Source of the DNA: Pieris napi
Taxonomy: Eukaryota; Arthropoda; Insecta; Lepidoptera; Pieridae
Length of the DNA: 64,000 nucleotides
Direction of reading: 5' to 3'
Assembly: GCF_905475465.1 (NCBI RefSeq)
Contig: NC_062257.1
Location: forward strand, 4,960,001-5,024,000
Part shown: piece by piece, positions 20,997 to 34,600 of the stretch
How positions within the stretch are numbered: the first letter of the stretch is position 1
How the letters are laid out: every line of letters begins with the position of its first letter
Program-made: the position numbers and the translations under genes
Notes under the pieces: generated by a model
Databases searched by the model: none
Seen by the model: only the letters and a program-made list of their open reading frames with translations
What the model was told of the DNA's origin: nothing

Positions 20997-23281
20997 ATGC
21001 GTCTAATACGACCACTAACGACTATATTTAGAAAAACTGTTCTGTCGAATAAAAGCATTCAGTTGCGACATCCTTTTACCACTGGTATTAACCGTAATTT
21101 TTTTAAACTAGTAACTGTAAATCACATTTAATGTGATACTTTAAATGTGATTTATGCTGCTTATGATTAAACGCACCTTTATCGTCATACTACATAAATA
21201 ATACGACTTACAGCGCTTGTTTGGAGAGCCATGGAAGACAAGGAGTCAATAAAAAAAAGATTAACGCCACTCCAATATCATGTCACACAGGAAGGAGGAA
21301 CTGAGAGACCTTATACCGGTATTTAATATTTAAAAAAAAATAACAATTTTCATTAGCAAATTTTTTATTTTGATATTCTTTCAGGTTGTTACAATAAATT
21401 TTATGAGGAAGGCCTATATGTGTGTATAGTTTGTAGACAGGATTTATTTACATCAAAATCAAAATATGATTCTGGATGTGGTTGGCCAGCATTCAATGAT
21501 GTTCTAGCTAAGGAAAAAGTAACATTACACCAGGATACTAGTGCCGGTATGTTTTGTTTGAATTCTTATTTACACTAACAAATATTTTAAGAGAGTAGAA
21601 CAAGTATTATAACAAAGTTCATACAAATAAAGATTTTATTAAATACTTGTGAAACTTTCTTAAATTCACTGCTTTATTCATTTATGGCTACTACTACCTG
21701 GTTAATCAATGTGAACATAATTTATTAAATTCCAAGATAAATAGTTTCCACCAAAAATCATTATTAGTAATATGTTATTTTAAATTTGCTGAGTTGTTTT
21801 ACTTTTGATTAGCTATAGACATGTTGTTTTGTAATGAGTGTCACTTAATAAAGAATACTCTGCAACGTAAGCTTTACTGATAAAGAGTTTTAAATTATAT
21901 TACAGAGTAAACAGTTATGTTCAAAGGATTATTGTACTAATAAAACCAGTTTGCATTGTATTTTATCCTTAGTGACTTTTGCTTGATAAAAATCTATTCA
22001 ATCTCATTAATATGCGACATTCAATCAAGTAGAACAAATATCAATGTCAATAGCTATTTATTGTTCCATAAAACTAACAAGGTCTTTTAGCTATCCAATG
22101 CCATTTAAATATAATCACACTCACTCATAGATTGAATTATCCATTATCACTGGTTCAATTGATCTAGTTCTCACCTCTAAACATAAAATTGGAAAAAGTA
22201 TAAGTTTAATCTTCAAATGATTTCCTGTTGCATCCTGTTGGGGACATTTCTGTCTAATAGTCAAACACCTTAGCAACATTTGTTGTTTTTAGGTGTGACT
22301 CTAAGGTTGTGCAATGCAGCCATAGAAGTGCTCTTACAAGTCTTGTCACATAATACTTTTTCCATTTTGATGACTACTATGTACACCCATAATCAGACAG
22401 ATACTCTAGATAGCATGATGCAACATTGACATAATATTGGACTACTTATCTGAATGTATATATATAAGTATTTTTAAGTCTGTTTAGTCTCTATCAAGTT
22501 TAACGAACAATAAACATTTCTCCACCTGATCTATTGTATATTCTATTTATTCAAATCAGTCAAATTATTATCAATATGGTGTTGGGAAATTTGTGCTAAT
22601 ATGTTTTTATTATTTTTTTCTCTTCCCTTTTCCATTGTCCATCTTGATTTATTCCTGTCCTTCACAAAAATGTATGTTTATTATTGTATATTAATATTGC
22701 TGTTTATATCTGGCTACAAACATAATTTTGATCTAAACCTTTACCTAACAAATTGGGTTCTTTTATTACTGGTGTTTAAAATATTTATATTTATTCATTG
22801 TAACACAATGACAAACACAATTTTATTTATTATATTATTGTTCTGTTCCATTGCTTATCACATCTTTTCAATTGCATTACCACTAACATGGCATCATATT
22901 TGCATCTAACATGGAATGTGCATGACATAATTGCATTGCCTACACTCCTTGATCCGCCTTGTCCTGTCCTGCCTTCTCCGGATGGCTGCTCCGGACGTCA
23001 ACTGCTGCTGCTGCGTCGCCAACCACCACACGAAACGAAAACCATTGGAATCATGGAATCATTATATGTGATATTTTGTGCTTTGGTGAATGAACATAGT
23101 TGGGGCGAATATATTACTGGTTTTAACACGACCAGGTATGGTGCGAACTGAGGTGCGATGCTCCAAGTGCTCAGCTCACCTTGGACATGTGTTCAATGAC
23201 GGGCCTGCACCCACCAAGAAACGTTTTTGTATTAATTCGGCATCTATTGACTTCATACCGGCGGAAGAGAGAAATGATTAG
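20997..23281 (+). CDS. SelR: Methionine-R-sulfoxide reductase B (SelR), with mitochondrial-leader exon
   Basis: Exons 20997-21084, 21214-21318, 21385-21546 and 23100-23281 (or 23136-23281) are all in frame. Translation from 20997 gives a 178-residue form (166 with the shorter last exon) that starts MRLIRPLTTIFRKTVL, Arg-rich without acidic residues, like a mitochondrial leader. Translation from the ATG at 21231 gives a 143- or 131-residue form. In the 143-residue numbering, zinc cysteines are Cys43/Cys46 (CIVC) and Cys104/Cys107 (CSKC), and the catalytic Cys127 lies in RFCINSAS. This position is selenocysteine in vertebrate MSRB1 and cysteine in insects. The enzyme reduces the R-epimer of methionine sulfoxide using thioredoxin. 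The longer last exon adds VGANILLVLTRP, resembling a segment I recall in Drosophila SelR, so both splice forms may be real. Which start is used in vivo cannot be read from the sequence. Confidence 0.88.
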
Positions 23282-23600
23282 AATTTTCTTAAGTACAGAA
23301 TTGTCTACTCATTGTACTTAACTGAATATATACAGTAACTATTTACAAATTATGTATACTATTTATTTATGTAACGAATAAGAGCGGTAACTTAATAAGG
23401 TCTTTTGTTTACTAATTGTATAAGAAGTTATTTTTAACTATATATTTAATTTAGACTACAATTTGTTATTTTGCATAATGTAACATTGGTTACCACATTG
23501 AAGTCATGATAAATATAATTCCATTATCAAATATTGTTTACTGTAGTATCTTTGTAGTACAAAGATGTGTAATATCTACTGATTATGGCTTGTGACTAAC

Positions 23601-23606
23601 AATAAA
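23601..23606 (+). terminator. Candidate polyadenylation signal of SelR
   Basis: AATAAA about 320 nt past the SelR stop codon. It is the first strong hexamer downstream of the gene. Confidence 0.45.
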
Positions 23607-25065
23607 TATTTTTGTAAATAATTTGGTTATATTTATAATTTTCCCTATGAGCCCATCCCGTTCCTTCAAGTGTTGATTGCCCACAGCTAATACGCAAATG
23701 CAATACAACCTTTTTTTAATTTAACTCGAAGTAAGGCGACCGACAAATGTCGCGTTATCGATTCGATATTCTAGGATTCTTGACAAGTAAATTCACACAA
23801 GGGATTAGGGAAGTGAGAATGTAAATACAAATTGGCATGTTCCGTTCGGATTGTGATTGGTCTACAATCTATCTAAACGTACACCCCACTGATGCCAACA
23901 TATTGTTCCCTCTAGGACTTACTTAAAATTCACCTAACTATCGATTAAAACCCTAAACTTTTCGTTGTATTTAAGATAATAATTTATCAAAAATACATTC
24001 AAGTAATAAATAGCTGTAATTTCGATGTTGTAGTATTATAGCTTTTTGATATTTCAGTAATAGTCACGCTTGGAGATTATATTTGATAATATAAATTGTA
24101 TAAAATCGGTCGTTTTTAAAGAATTGTTTATAACGTTGGGTACGTTAGAGTCTGGCTAATGAAAGAAGATAATTGAATTATTTGAAAACTTTCGGATGGC
24201 AACACAGAATGTCATTGAATTTCTTAGGTTAGTTTGATTTATTGACTTGATACTTCATGCAATTACTCATTTTTATTTCTATTATATATTTTTTTCCGAA
24301 TTGTTAACAGGTATAATAGCTTAAACTTTATTTGAAAGAATATTTTGTTTCTTTCGCAGGATTTGATTATTCCGAATATAGTTGAGTTTTATAATAAATA
24401 TAGTTTTAGTTTTCCATGCAATGCTAGTCATTTTAAGTATCAATTGTAAAAGACTAAATACGTATAGTATTTAATGTCATAGAACTATAGTTACTATCAA
24501 TGTAAAGAATAATAAAATAAAATCAAGTAAGTTTAATCCACATATATCAAACTTTTAGGGATACCATACTAAAAAAAAATGAATTTGCCGCGCTTATTCG
24601 TTATCTTCTTAACTATAAACAATTATTCCTTTCAAAAAATCCCTAGACATCATGTTTACCACTAAATTGGGAAAAATCCATGTTGGCATCACTGATACGC
24701 GACAGTTGACACGTCCATGATTTTGCGTACGTTTCAACGTATTGCAACTCTCTGGATCCTCTTTGTAAATATTCCCGATAGCAAATTACTTCTATACAAA
24801 ATCAAAACACACTACATTAGGGTGAATCTGGTATTTATTATAGGTTCATAATTTATGCACAAGTTGCTCATACATGGCACTGGTGTTAAATAAATAAAAA
24901 ACTGCATGTTTCATACATAATATTACATTATACATTTTTGAATTAGTTTACATATAATTACAGTTAATTCTTATCTTAAATTCATCTTCAAGATCACAAT
25001 TACACTCCTATAAGACTAATTTATAAAATAAATGGAGTACTTTCTTCAAGCTCTCATAAATTGGC
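23607..25065. other. Gene-poor spacer between SelR and the small ORF
   Basis: AT-rich with no convincing exon. Segments near 23890 and 24685 contain an inverted TGATGCCAACAT, so part of the block may be an old transposon, but I could not define its ends. An AATAAA on the minus strand at about 24833-24838 could end a minus-strand transcript. Confidence 0.4.
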
Positions 25066-25215
25066 TCATCTGTACAATAATAGGCCAATTGCCCCAGCCA
25101 TTCCAACGATGACTTTTGGAATGCAAGCTGTCACAGATGCAAAATAAAGTCTAGGCCGTGGTGTAAAGAGCGAATAGGCAACGGAAATTCTAAATTTCTT
25201 TGGGTATATATTCAT
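25066..25215 (-). CDS. Candidate small membrane-protein ORF, unrecognised
   Basis: A 49-codon minus-strand ORF starting MNIYPKKFRISVAYSLF and ending in a hydrophobic stretch with VIVGMAGAIGLLLYR just before the stop. The basic start, Arg/Pro-rich middle and single C-terminal hydrophobic segment recall small mitochondrial inner-membrane proteins. The ORF is more GC-rich than its surroundings and an AATAAA lies about 230 nt downstream. Against it, two earlier ATGs in another frame precede the start, and I recognise no homologue. It could also be the last exon of a longer gene or lie in a long Pak 3' UTR. It is listed as a candidate only. Confidence 0.28.
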   Translation of the reverse strand: MNIYPKKFRISVAYSLFTPRPRLYFASVTACIPKVIVGMAGAIGLLLYR

Positions 25216-25564
25216 AAAACATGGAAAACATAGCCAAAGGTCGCGTAGTCCGAAGTATTAGACAGAAAGACGGATATAAACAAAAGCGTTTACAATCTGT
25301 GTATTTTTTCAACTGGCCAGAGATACTAATGCTTTATTATAGCCATCATAAATTCCTACTCAGCTGGCTTAATTATATTTTATTTTCGTATTATTTTCAA
25401 CGTTTCCACGCCCCACATGGGGGCAATTTGATTGTTAAGACAATTCGAAAATTATTTTCAAATTTCAGTTTTCATTATGTTTTGCAAATTTACTTACCGT
25501 ATTTCGTTATCAATTTCCTAGTAATTGCGTCCTAAAAATCATTTAAGTTTGTTAAGTTATATAT

Positions 25565-25880
25565 GTCACCGTAAAATTGTAAAAACCGTTAGATTGTAAT
25601 CTATCTCGCGAGATTATAAACTGTCGAAAGATTGTGAACCTCAACGAACTGCTTACAAATTAACGTATTATTATTCGGTAGTTATATGAAATTGTTGGGA
25701 AGTAAAATTAATCTGTAATTGACCAAAGAAGTTTGAATGATAACTAAGTTAGTGTAGTACAATCTACCGAATAATAATACGTTAAATTGTAAGCAGTAAG
25801 CTGAGGTTCACAATCTTTCGACAGTTTATAATCTCGCGAGATAGATAACAATCTAACGGTGTTTATAATTTTACGTTAAC
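25565..25880. mobile_element. Foldback MITE with TCTCGCGAGA (family F2), copy 2
   Basis: Starts GTCACCGTAAAATTG and ends ATTTTACGTTAAC; it is inverted relative to 750-1070 through the central spacer. Flanked by ATAT on both sides. Confidence 0.8.
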
Positions 25881-25883
25881 ATA

Positions 25884-28625
25884 TATAAGTATGTATGTTA
25901 TATAGCAAGAATTTTAGAAAGACTAAGGTGGGGCATGGCTGAAAAAAGGGGTTGGTAGGGGTATATAGTATTCGGACTACGCGGCCTTATGTGAATTAAA
26001 TTTTAAAATTGCATAAACAGTCTTCATTTTACCTACGTTTATAGTAATCTCACCCTTATTTATAAGCGAAAAAAGCTTCTATCGGCACAACCTAAATAAA
26101 AGCAGAGAGACAAATCTTAAGAAAAAAATATGCAATTTAATTATTATCTACTATTGTCGTAACGGATGAATTAATCTCAAATATTACCAAATAGACAGAG
26201 CTAGAAGGTTTAAAATACTTAATACGTGTAAAAATATTTTAGTTTTATTCGTAAGGAACAAAGAAAAGGTTATAGATATAATATTTACACTTGACATTTC
26301 TTAAAAAAAACAATCAACGTAAACTAGAAAAAAAAACAACCATCTCTATGGTTTCGTACTGCTTGTAAATCTCAGAAATTTCCCGGCAAAAAAACTTGTA
26401 GAAATTATGTCATTTTAAACAATATATAATAATACAGAAGTGTCTGCCCCCCCCCCCCCCCACTTTCTGGGGGTTGAGAACATCAAACACTAATAGTACT
26501 CGGAGTCGTTAATTAGTTAATGGTTATTTTAAGAAATATTTAAATTACTTCTCTGCACTAGGTACATTAATCAAGAGCAAACTTTTTAGATAGGTCGCTG
26601 ATAAGATAAATTAAAAGCTTATGTTATTATTAATTCAAAAAGAAGAGAAAAACCAAATGAAAATAGCACAATAGTCTTACTTTTCTCTAAAAAAATCTAG
26701 CTCTTCTATCGGATTTATTATCATTCACTTATCATTAACTTTTGTGCCACAAAAATTAACCAAATGATTCTTCCCTAATTTTGTTTAATTTTTAATAGAC
26801 TATATAAACTTAATACTATGTAAATGCTTTTATTCATGACTAACAATAATTAATGACAAAATCAAAATCTTATAAGCTTACACGAAAATATACTGATAGG
26901 AATTCAATAAATGTAAAAAATATCTACGAATAACAATACTGCGTAACAAAATTCAATCATCCGAAACAAAAAGTCAAACAGATTAAAAATCTAACTCGAC
27001 TGTCAACGTCAAAATTTTTATTTTGACATGGTTTGCCCTTAGTGTCGTTTCATCTGACACCGCGAGTTCGCGCCAGTCTTTGACAGACTAAGTGACAGCT
27101 CACAACAACAAATGCTTAATCAAAATCGAATAAAAATTAAAAGTTTATATAAATAAAACGGAATGTAAATAAATACTATTAAACGTTAGACCATGCCTTT
27201 GAAACGCAATGAGTACAAGGTCACAGCGAACAAAATATAAGTTCGGAGAGTGTTTATTTTCTTTTGATTTGTCGGAAAAAATCTAATACTCCGTAATGTC
27301 TATGGCGTGTCTGTGAACGAGCGCAAATACTCACAAAGTCAAGTCAAAAATAACCCAAATGGAAACCAATATATGACATATTCTATTACCGGGTTTTTCC
27401 TTGACTTGTTAGCTCGGATTTTAAACATTAAAAGATTTTACATTAATCTGTGTAATAATAGTTTATACATGTTGCATCTGTCATGTGACAGCATATAAAG
27501 AGCGATTAGGACGTTCTGTTAATAACTGATTTTTATGATAGAATTTTGATTGTATTGTTATTCGTAAATCATATAGAAATCTAAAATATTTTCGCGTTAA
27601 TAAAACCACGTGAAAACCAAGTATAAAAAATACAGAAATAAGGTTATATAAGGCAATCTAACAATGTGTTAAAATATTACACATACAAGGCATTCAAAAT
27701 CGAAGAATAGCGAATATATAAATAGCAAAGCCAACAAAAGCAGTTAAAAATCATAATACTTTTCATCATATCAATAAAAATATTTGACAGTTCCATAGTT
27801 CGAGAACCTTAAACATAGCAAATTATAACTTAAAATATTGCGTACACGTGGATGAAAATTTGCCTGTTACTGCGCAATTATGTACTTTAGCGCTATAGAA
27901 ATAGGGTCGATGTCTCTCTAAATCTAGCTCGCCGACGCGTTTCCTACCCTCCCCTATAATCACAGTGGAACAAACCGTATTTCGAAGTTCTATTCTAATA
28001 TTTATAAATCTAATATATAAAGTGACAGTCTTCGTTTGTAGATGAACCGTAACAATTCGAATCAGCTAACACTACACTATCTACACTATTCGAAAAACAC
28101 GCCAGCGAGTCACGTCACTAATAAATAACGTCTACGTCTATTGTAGTACACGGCGATGTCGGAAAGAGAGAGATAGATTCGTATAGCGTTCGCTCTTTCG
28201 CACAGCCACTCGAATCTTTACGATTTTTGCCCGGTTAGTTTCAGTGTCGAAGCTCGGTTCCCATAACGAATACCAATGGTAATTTCTACTAGATAATACC
28301 TATATGAATAATGATAGCTGTCAAAAAAAATAAGAGTATAAGTTTTTATATTAATTTTATAAATTATATAATGAATTTCATCTTTCATATTAATCTTAAT
28401 ATCATATTTGTTTATTTTACGGTTCATTTAACAAAGAAGACAAAACTTGGCCGTAAGGGTGTAAAAGAGACAGCACTAGCCGAACCTATCCCTCTCTGTC
28501 ACATCGCCGAACACTCGTTACTACTGGACTGCATCGTTTGTAAAAATATAATTTGTATGACACGCAGCCAAAGTCCTAAGCTATTAAGGGATGCACCTGT
28601 TGGGGCATGGGGCCCCCGGCCGTCG
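25884..28625. other. AT-rich stretch downstream of Pak, no gene seen
   Basis: No ORF here resembles a protein. There is a run of about 14 C near 26448. Few transposon signatures are seen, unlike neighbouring regions. On the minus strand an AATAAA at about 28411-28416 could end Pak transcripts; a longer Pak 3' UTR reaching toward 24.8 kb cannot be excluded. Confidence 0.4.
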
Positions 28626-31600
28626 CTAATGCCCCTTGGCCGCTTCCTTCGCCGCCATTATTAACGGCGTGAGGGACGCCAGCGGTCGAGCCATTTTTAG
28701 GAACGGGTGCTGTGGACAAAGTGTAATAGTTGCAGTTCCTTAATATAGGTTTCCTAGAGAACGTTGAGTGTCACCGTAACGTCAAAGAGCGGTGCTATCA
28801 TTTGCATGACGGCCGACATAGCGGTGATAGTATGTAGTATGTAGACAGTAGTTCAACGTTTTTCGCGTGTAGCGATGCCCAAATTTCATTAATACAATGA
28901 GTTGAAACGTGACTTGGACGAGCCAAAATGATGTATTTTTGCATTATTTTAAAAAGTAAAGACGGCCGTTATTAACAACCGTAAAATGACGGCCGTTAGT
29001 TAACGGCACCGCTTTTCTAGGAAACCTAAGCTTTACAATTTCTTTGTAAACCAAAAACTTGGCGATTAAAAAGTGTTCGATTACTTCATGAACTTTTAGT
29101 ATTCCTTTTTTTTTGTTTTTTCCTTACTAGGGTTACCTGAAATAGACTGCCTAAAGCCAACCTTGCATCCCTTATAATTTGTGTTAGGGAGCGTTCAAGT
29201 ATTACGTTACGAAATTTTGGAGATGATTGACCCCCTCCCCCGTGTAACGCGCCGTAACGTTTTTCTTTACACAATAGTAAAACGTTTCGTGACCACCCAG
29301 ACACTCTTTATACCTAAAAGTTACCATTATGTGGTGTTGAATACGTTACGTAATACTTGAACGCTCTCTTATTCGTTTCTAGTTCAATGTAACGAAGTTA
29401 ACATAAAAAAATAGGTAAGGTTGTTAAAACGACTTATAGTTTTGCGAACGGATGGCGTAGTCTTGCTCTTTCGCGAATTTTGTAAACGTTTTTGACATTC
29501 ATAAGCATGCTCAGACGCATCTAAACTAAATAAATGTATTTTGATTGATTGATTGACTCAGATTGTAGATGTCGCTATAAATAGCTTTTTATGTAACAGG
29601 AGGCAAACGGGCAGGAGGCTCACCTGATGTTAAGCGATACCGCCGCCCATGGACAATGCCAGAATGCTTACATGTGTGTTGCAAGCCTTTTTAGAATTGG
29701 TACGCACGAATTGGAAGGACCCTAAATCGTATTAATTTGGAAATACTTCAGTGGTCAGCTGGTTCCACATAGTGGTGGTGCGCGAAAACTGCCTTAAGGC
29801 CCTATCCCAGCACGAATTGCTGTGTCAGTGTCTCGGGGTGGACTGCGGTGCGCAGTGGAGAGCTGGAGCACTGAGGCGCGCCGGCCCGTTATAACAATTA
29901 GTTATGACATTAAATTAATATAAATATTTATAAATTATTATAAATTACTTGGCTTGCGATGAAATATATCGTGTTAATTTCAAAATCATGTTCTATATAC
30001 ATTTTCGTCATTTCGTCAAATTGTCAAAAATTAGCTATGTTTGGAATTTTCCTATCAAGCGAAGTTATTTAAATCGTGTATCGATCTTTCAAAATGGATA
30101 CATAAACTCCTCAACTCCACCATATAGACGACTCATTGGTCTAGTCACTAGTGGTTAGTACCCATGACTGCGAATCCATGGGTCCCGGGTTCGATCCCCG
30201 GCTGAGACGAACATCGATGAGCATTTGGTGTTATGCTTAGGTCTTGGGTGTTTAAATATGTATTTATATGTCTATCTATAATATGTATATATATCCGTTG
30301 CCTAGTACCCATAACACAAGCTTCACCAGCTTAGCATGATACTAGGTCAATTGGTGTGAATTGTCTTTAAAAAAAAAAAAAAAAATTTCCTTTTTCTATT
30401 CGCCCTACTTCAAGAAACGATGACGAAAAATGAAAAAAAAAACAATGTACTTTTTTGGAGTTGTTCCAGATAGGTCCTTAAGAAACGCTCAGTTGTGGAA
30501 CGACAGATACGGATGGTATTACCTTAAGTAAATCGAGAGCTGTGGCGCGTCTCTCAACGTCAACTTCTAGGCACTGGTCGAGGAAGTCTTGAAAGACCGC
30601 ACTCAATTTGTCTTTGTCTTTGATATCTGGCTTTCCATTCGTGGCTATCAGATACAGCGCACGTAACGGGTTCTCATTGAGGTATGGGGGCTCGCCTTCG
30701 ATCATTTCGATCGCCATTATACCTAGCGACCACACGTCCACCTGGAAATTTAAAAAAATACGTTAATTATAATCACTTAATATTCGTAAAATTATGTTAT
30801 AACTTATAATATATATTTAATGTAAACTAAAAAACCATGTTTAATATTTTTCAGTCATGTATCGTATACTAGGGATGTGAAAAAAATCTATTGTTTTTAA
30901 AGTAAAAATCGATTTTGACGTGATAACGTCTTTAAAATCGTTTTAGTCGGGTGACATGTTAAGAAACTTGTGTCACACCAAAACCTCACGAGCGCTATCG
31001 CAGGTATAACGAAAGAGAGACGGACCGATCTCCCGTCTCATTTCGAGCGCTGCCAGTCATTCCGTGAATGTATGAAGAAAAATGTATATCATAGTCGAAT
31101 AAGTAAACTTGTCATTTTACACCCGAAATTTATCATCAAAAGTGTGAATAAAACGATAGATGTAATTTAAAATTTGAAAAAATTGTTATCTTCATTAATT
31201 CCTTACTTCCCAAAAACTTATATCACCAATAAGACGTTATCACGTAAACATCTCGATCGTAAACCTACTTTACAAACAACCAATATTTTTTTTTTTTAAA
31301 TAATCGATTAATAATCGATTATTTTAATAATTGAAAATCAATCATAGTCGATTTTTCATCTGCCACCTCCCGACATTATGTCAGGTCTTTTATAATCCGG
31401 ACCTCGAACTATTAGATATTTTTTTCTTATTTCTATTATTCGATATACATCGATGTTTACATTTAATCCGATTCTTTGAAGATGTATTGATATTATATTG
31501 TATAATATCGGATAAGGATGATAAAACCAGTTAATTTTACAAAAACTCAAGTTTGAATGTAACACTATAATTTAAAAGTAAAATAAATTTATTCAGCAGC

Positions 31601-34600
31601 ACAAGATTACATACAATTAAAAAGACAACAAAAATACTGCAATGTGCTACTGAAAAGGCATACAGTCAGCATTTATCAAATTTCACCTAAAATCTATCAA
31701 AACGAGATTAGGTTAATTTCGATTTTGATTATTCTTAAACCTTAATATGTGGTTATAATTTCTATTGTTTATGTTTAATTTAAAAAATCATGAAAAATAA
31801 AATATTTAAGGTGTTTATTTTGAAATTAATTCAAAAATTTGGAAAAAATCGATTAATAAAAAAATCGATTATTTATTCATCGAAATTTCATGCCAAAAAA
31901 TAATCGATTAATAAAAAAATCGATTTTTTTATGCAGAATGTCACATCCCTATGGTATACCCTCAGAATATAACACAAGTTACCAACAAATAGATATATTT
32001 AATGTAACTAAAAATACTTAAAAAATAATATAAAAATCTCTGGTATCTTTTATTAATGATGGCTTTGTTATTCTTCCTTTTTATTAAATATATATAATAA
32101 TGATCAATTCAGCTTGGAATTTATTATAATATTAATTATTTATTATAAAAAAAGGTAAAAATTGTTAACTGTGCTTTATGCTTATATTTAGATGTGTATT
32201 CCTTTTTTGGCTTTTGTGTTTAATGAGTAGGAATACTAATGACCAAATAAATATATAAAATAAAAATACAATTTTTTGTAATAACAAGCCACTTAAAGGG
32301 TGTGCTTTAATTAAATCCCAATTAAAGTATACAATAGGCCATAATTATATATTTTATTAAAACTTCGTCACATTGCAAATCAAACCATGTATTAGGGAAG
32401 CAACGGCCTTATCGCTCACTAGCGATATCTTCCAGGCAACCAGTAAGGAAAAAGGAAAATAAATACTAAGGGTGCACTTTATTTACCTTTATGCACTTTT
32501 ATATTTTATTTTGTTAAACAAAAATAAAATTACTAATGATTTCTATATAGTTGATTTTTTTATATAAGTGTAACCAATACATATAAAAGGTCAGCAACGC
32601 AATTGCGAGCCTTCTGGCTACCTAACATCGGGTGAGCTTCCTGCCCGTTTGCCTCCTAATACATAATAAAAAGAGGTACTTAAAATTTATTGAATTGAAA
32701 CTTCTTTATCGGGGTTGGAAAAAAATGTAGTGTAACATTTTTTCGTTACGCGTCACATTTTTCCGTTACGCGCCATCTTTTGAAGTGAAACTTCTTTATC
32801 GACGTATGGGAGAAATTTTGTAGCAGGTTATGCGCCATGTTGCTTTTTGAAGTCAAACTTCTTTATCATCGTTGGAAAAAAAATTACACACATTTGTCAC
32901 ATTTTTCGGTTACGCGCCATCTTTTTCTTGTCCCTACAGCGGTTGATCCGAAGAGATTCGAAGCCATTAGTAACAAACATATATAATAACGATAACAATG
33001 ATAGTAATACTAATAATTCTATTACAATTAATGAAATTCTGTAATAATCTTAGTACTACATAGTAGTACAGTAAAAAGTTAAAATGAAATAATTGCATTT
33101 GTATTCATGTCTATGATAATAAAAGCCTTTTGTTAAACTTTATCTAATTTAACTTTATTTAACCAATTTCTGTAAAGTTGCATATAGTAGATCATTTTTC
33201 GAAAAATAAGGTCATAAAGAAGTTTCACTTCTTACGTGTGTACCTACACCTAGTACACGCACACATTTTTTTTTATACAGAATTTTATTTACCTTTGGAC
33301 CATACTGTTTTCTCGTAACTACTTCGGGAGCCATCCAATATGGCGTTCCAACCATCGTTGTTCTTTTGTTTTGTTCCGGAGATATTTGGGCGCAAAAACC
33401 AAAGTCCGCTAAAAACCGTAACTTTTGTTAAAATATACCTACACAACGTGATTTTAATGCTTAAAAACATCGTTAAACAAAACTCGATTTTTTTATCAAT
33501 ATCTCTAAAACGTTCAAGCGTAAATAATTTATGTAGGAATAGAGAGATTTGTGTCAAAAAAAATAAGTACAGATGAGAAAATTTAATTGCTGGTTTTGTT
33601 AGTTTTGGTTGGTTGGTTTTAATTAAAGAATTTGTTTGTTAAGAAAAATACAAACACAGAGAGAACAAAACTTTAAATTAATTTATATACAAATATACTT
33701 TTACTAATTCATAGATTTTCGTTCATTGTACGTAAATATAAATTTAGCCTTTTTCTTTACGTTGAATAAATTCATTTTTGATTCAAAAAATTAATCAAAA
33801 TCATATAGGTAACACAATGTACACTTATGAAATACATCATAATAAATGCTTCATATATTACATTAACTGCCAGTTCTCAAATCAAGGGCGTAGAACGGAA
33901 GAGAAGAACTGGCAATAAACTCTCCGCCACTCTTTTTAATCGCCAAGTTTTATGTTTTACACAATGTTTGTAAGCTGCAACCATTACACCATGTTCCACA
34001 TGACATCTTAAGTAATTAATCAATTTTTTAACTGTTACAAGCAAATAGTTGGTCTATATATCTAATAATCTAAAACATATATAAAATAAAACTATACATA
34101 CTGAGTTTCACTTGTCCGTCCAGCCCCAAGAGTATATTATCAGACTTGATATCCCGATGGATAACATGGTTTGTATGCAAAAAGTGCAATGCTTGAAGTA
34201 CCTCGCGACATACAGCCGCTATTTGCCCCTCGTCCATACACGTTTCAGTTACTACGTCGGTCAAAGAACCACCCGCTAAGTACTCCATAACCACCCATAG
34301 TTCCTATTAAATAAAAAAAAAGTAACTACCCGCACAAAATAAAAAAAACGTCAGTACTTATGTACACGCGTTGGAAGTTATACTTCTTTGGCGTAACAAG
34401 AAAAAAATCTTCAAAAAGAAAAAACGAAAATGTTGACCATAGCTAACTTCAGGGTGTCGGTTTTTTGTGACGGTGTAAAAATTTACGCTCATCACTTTTC
34501 ACTAACGCGCCAAAAGAAGTATAACTTCAAAAATATAGGTGGGTAGTTTCAAAAAACTGTAAATTTGACTACTATAAATTTTATAGACATTAAAACGTTT

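Noticed and set aside
22601..22909. 102-codon Phe/Ile/Leu-rich ORF resembling a membrane protein
   Set aside because: Low-complexity AT-rich intron of SelR; hydrophobicity follows from T-rich codons and no motif is present.
26440..26465. Long C run as a regulatory or G-quadruplex site
   Set aside because: A single homopolymer of about 14 C. Similar runs occur inside the MITE copies, and there is no further support for function.
30180..30215. tRNA gene at the B box of the family T repeat
   Set aside because: The A and B boxes are SINE promoter boxes. The acceptor stem does not close, and the same head, body and A-tail recur at 61010-61256.
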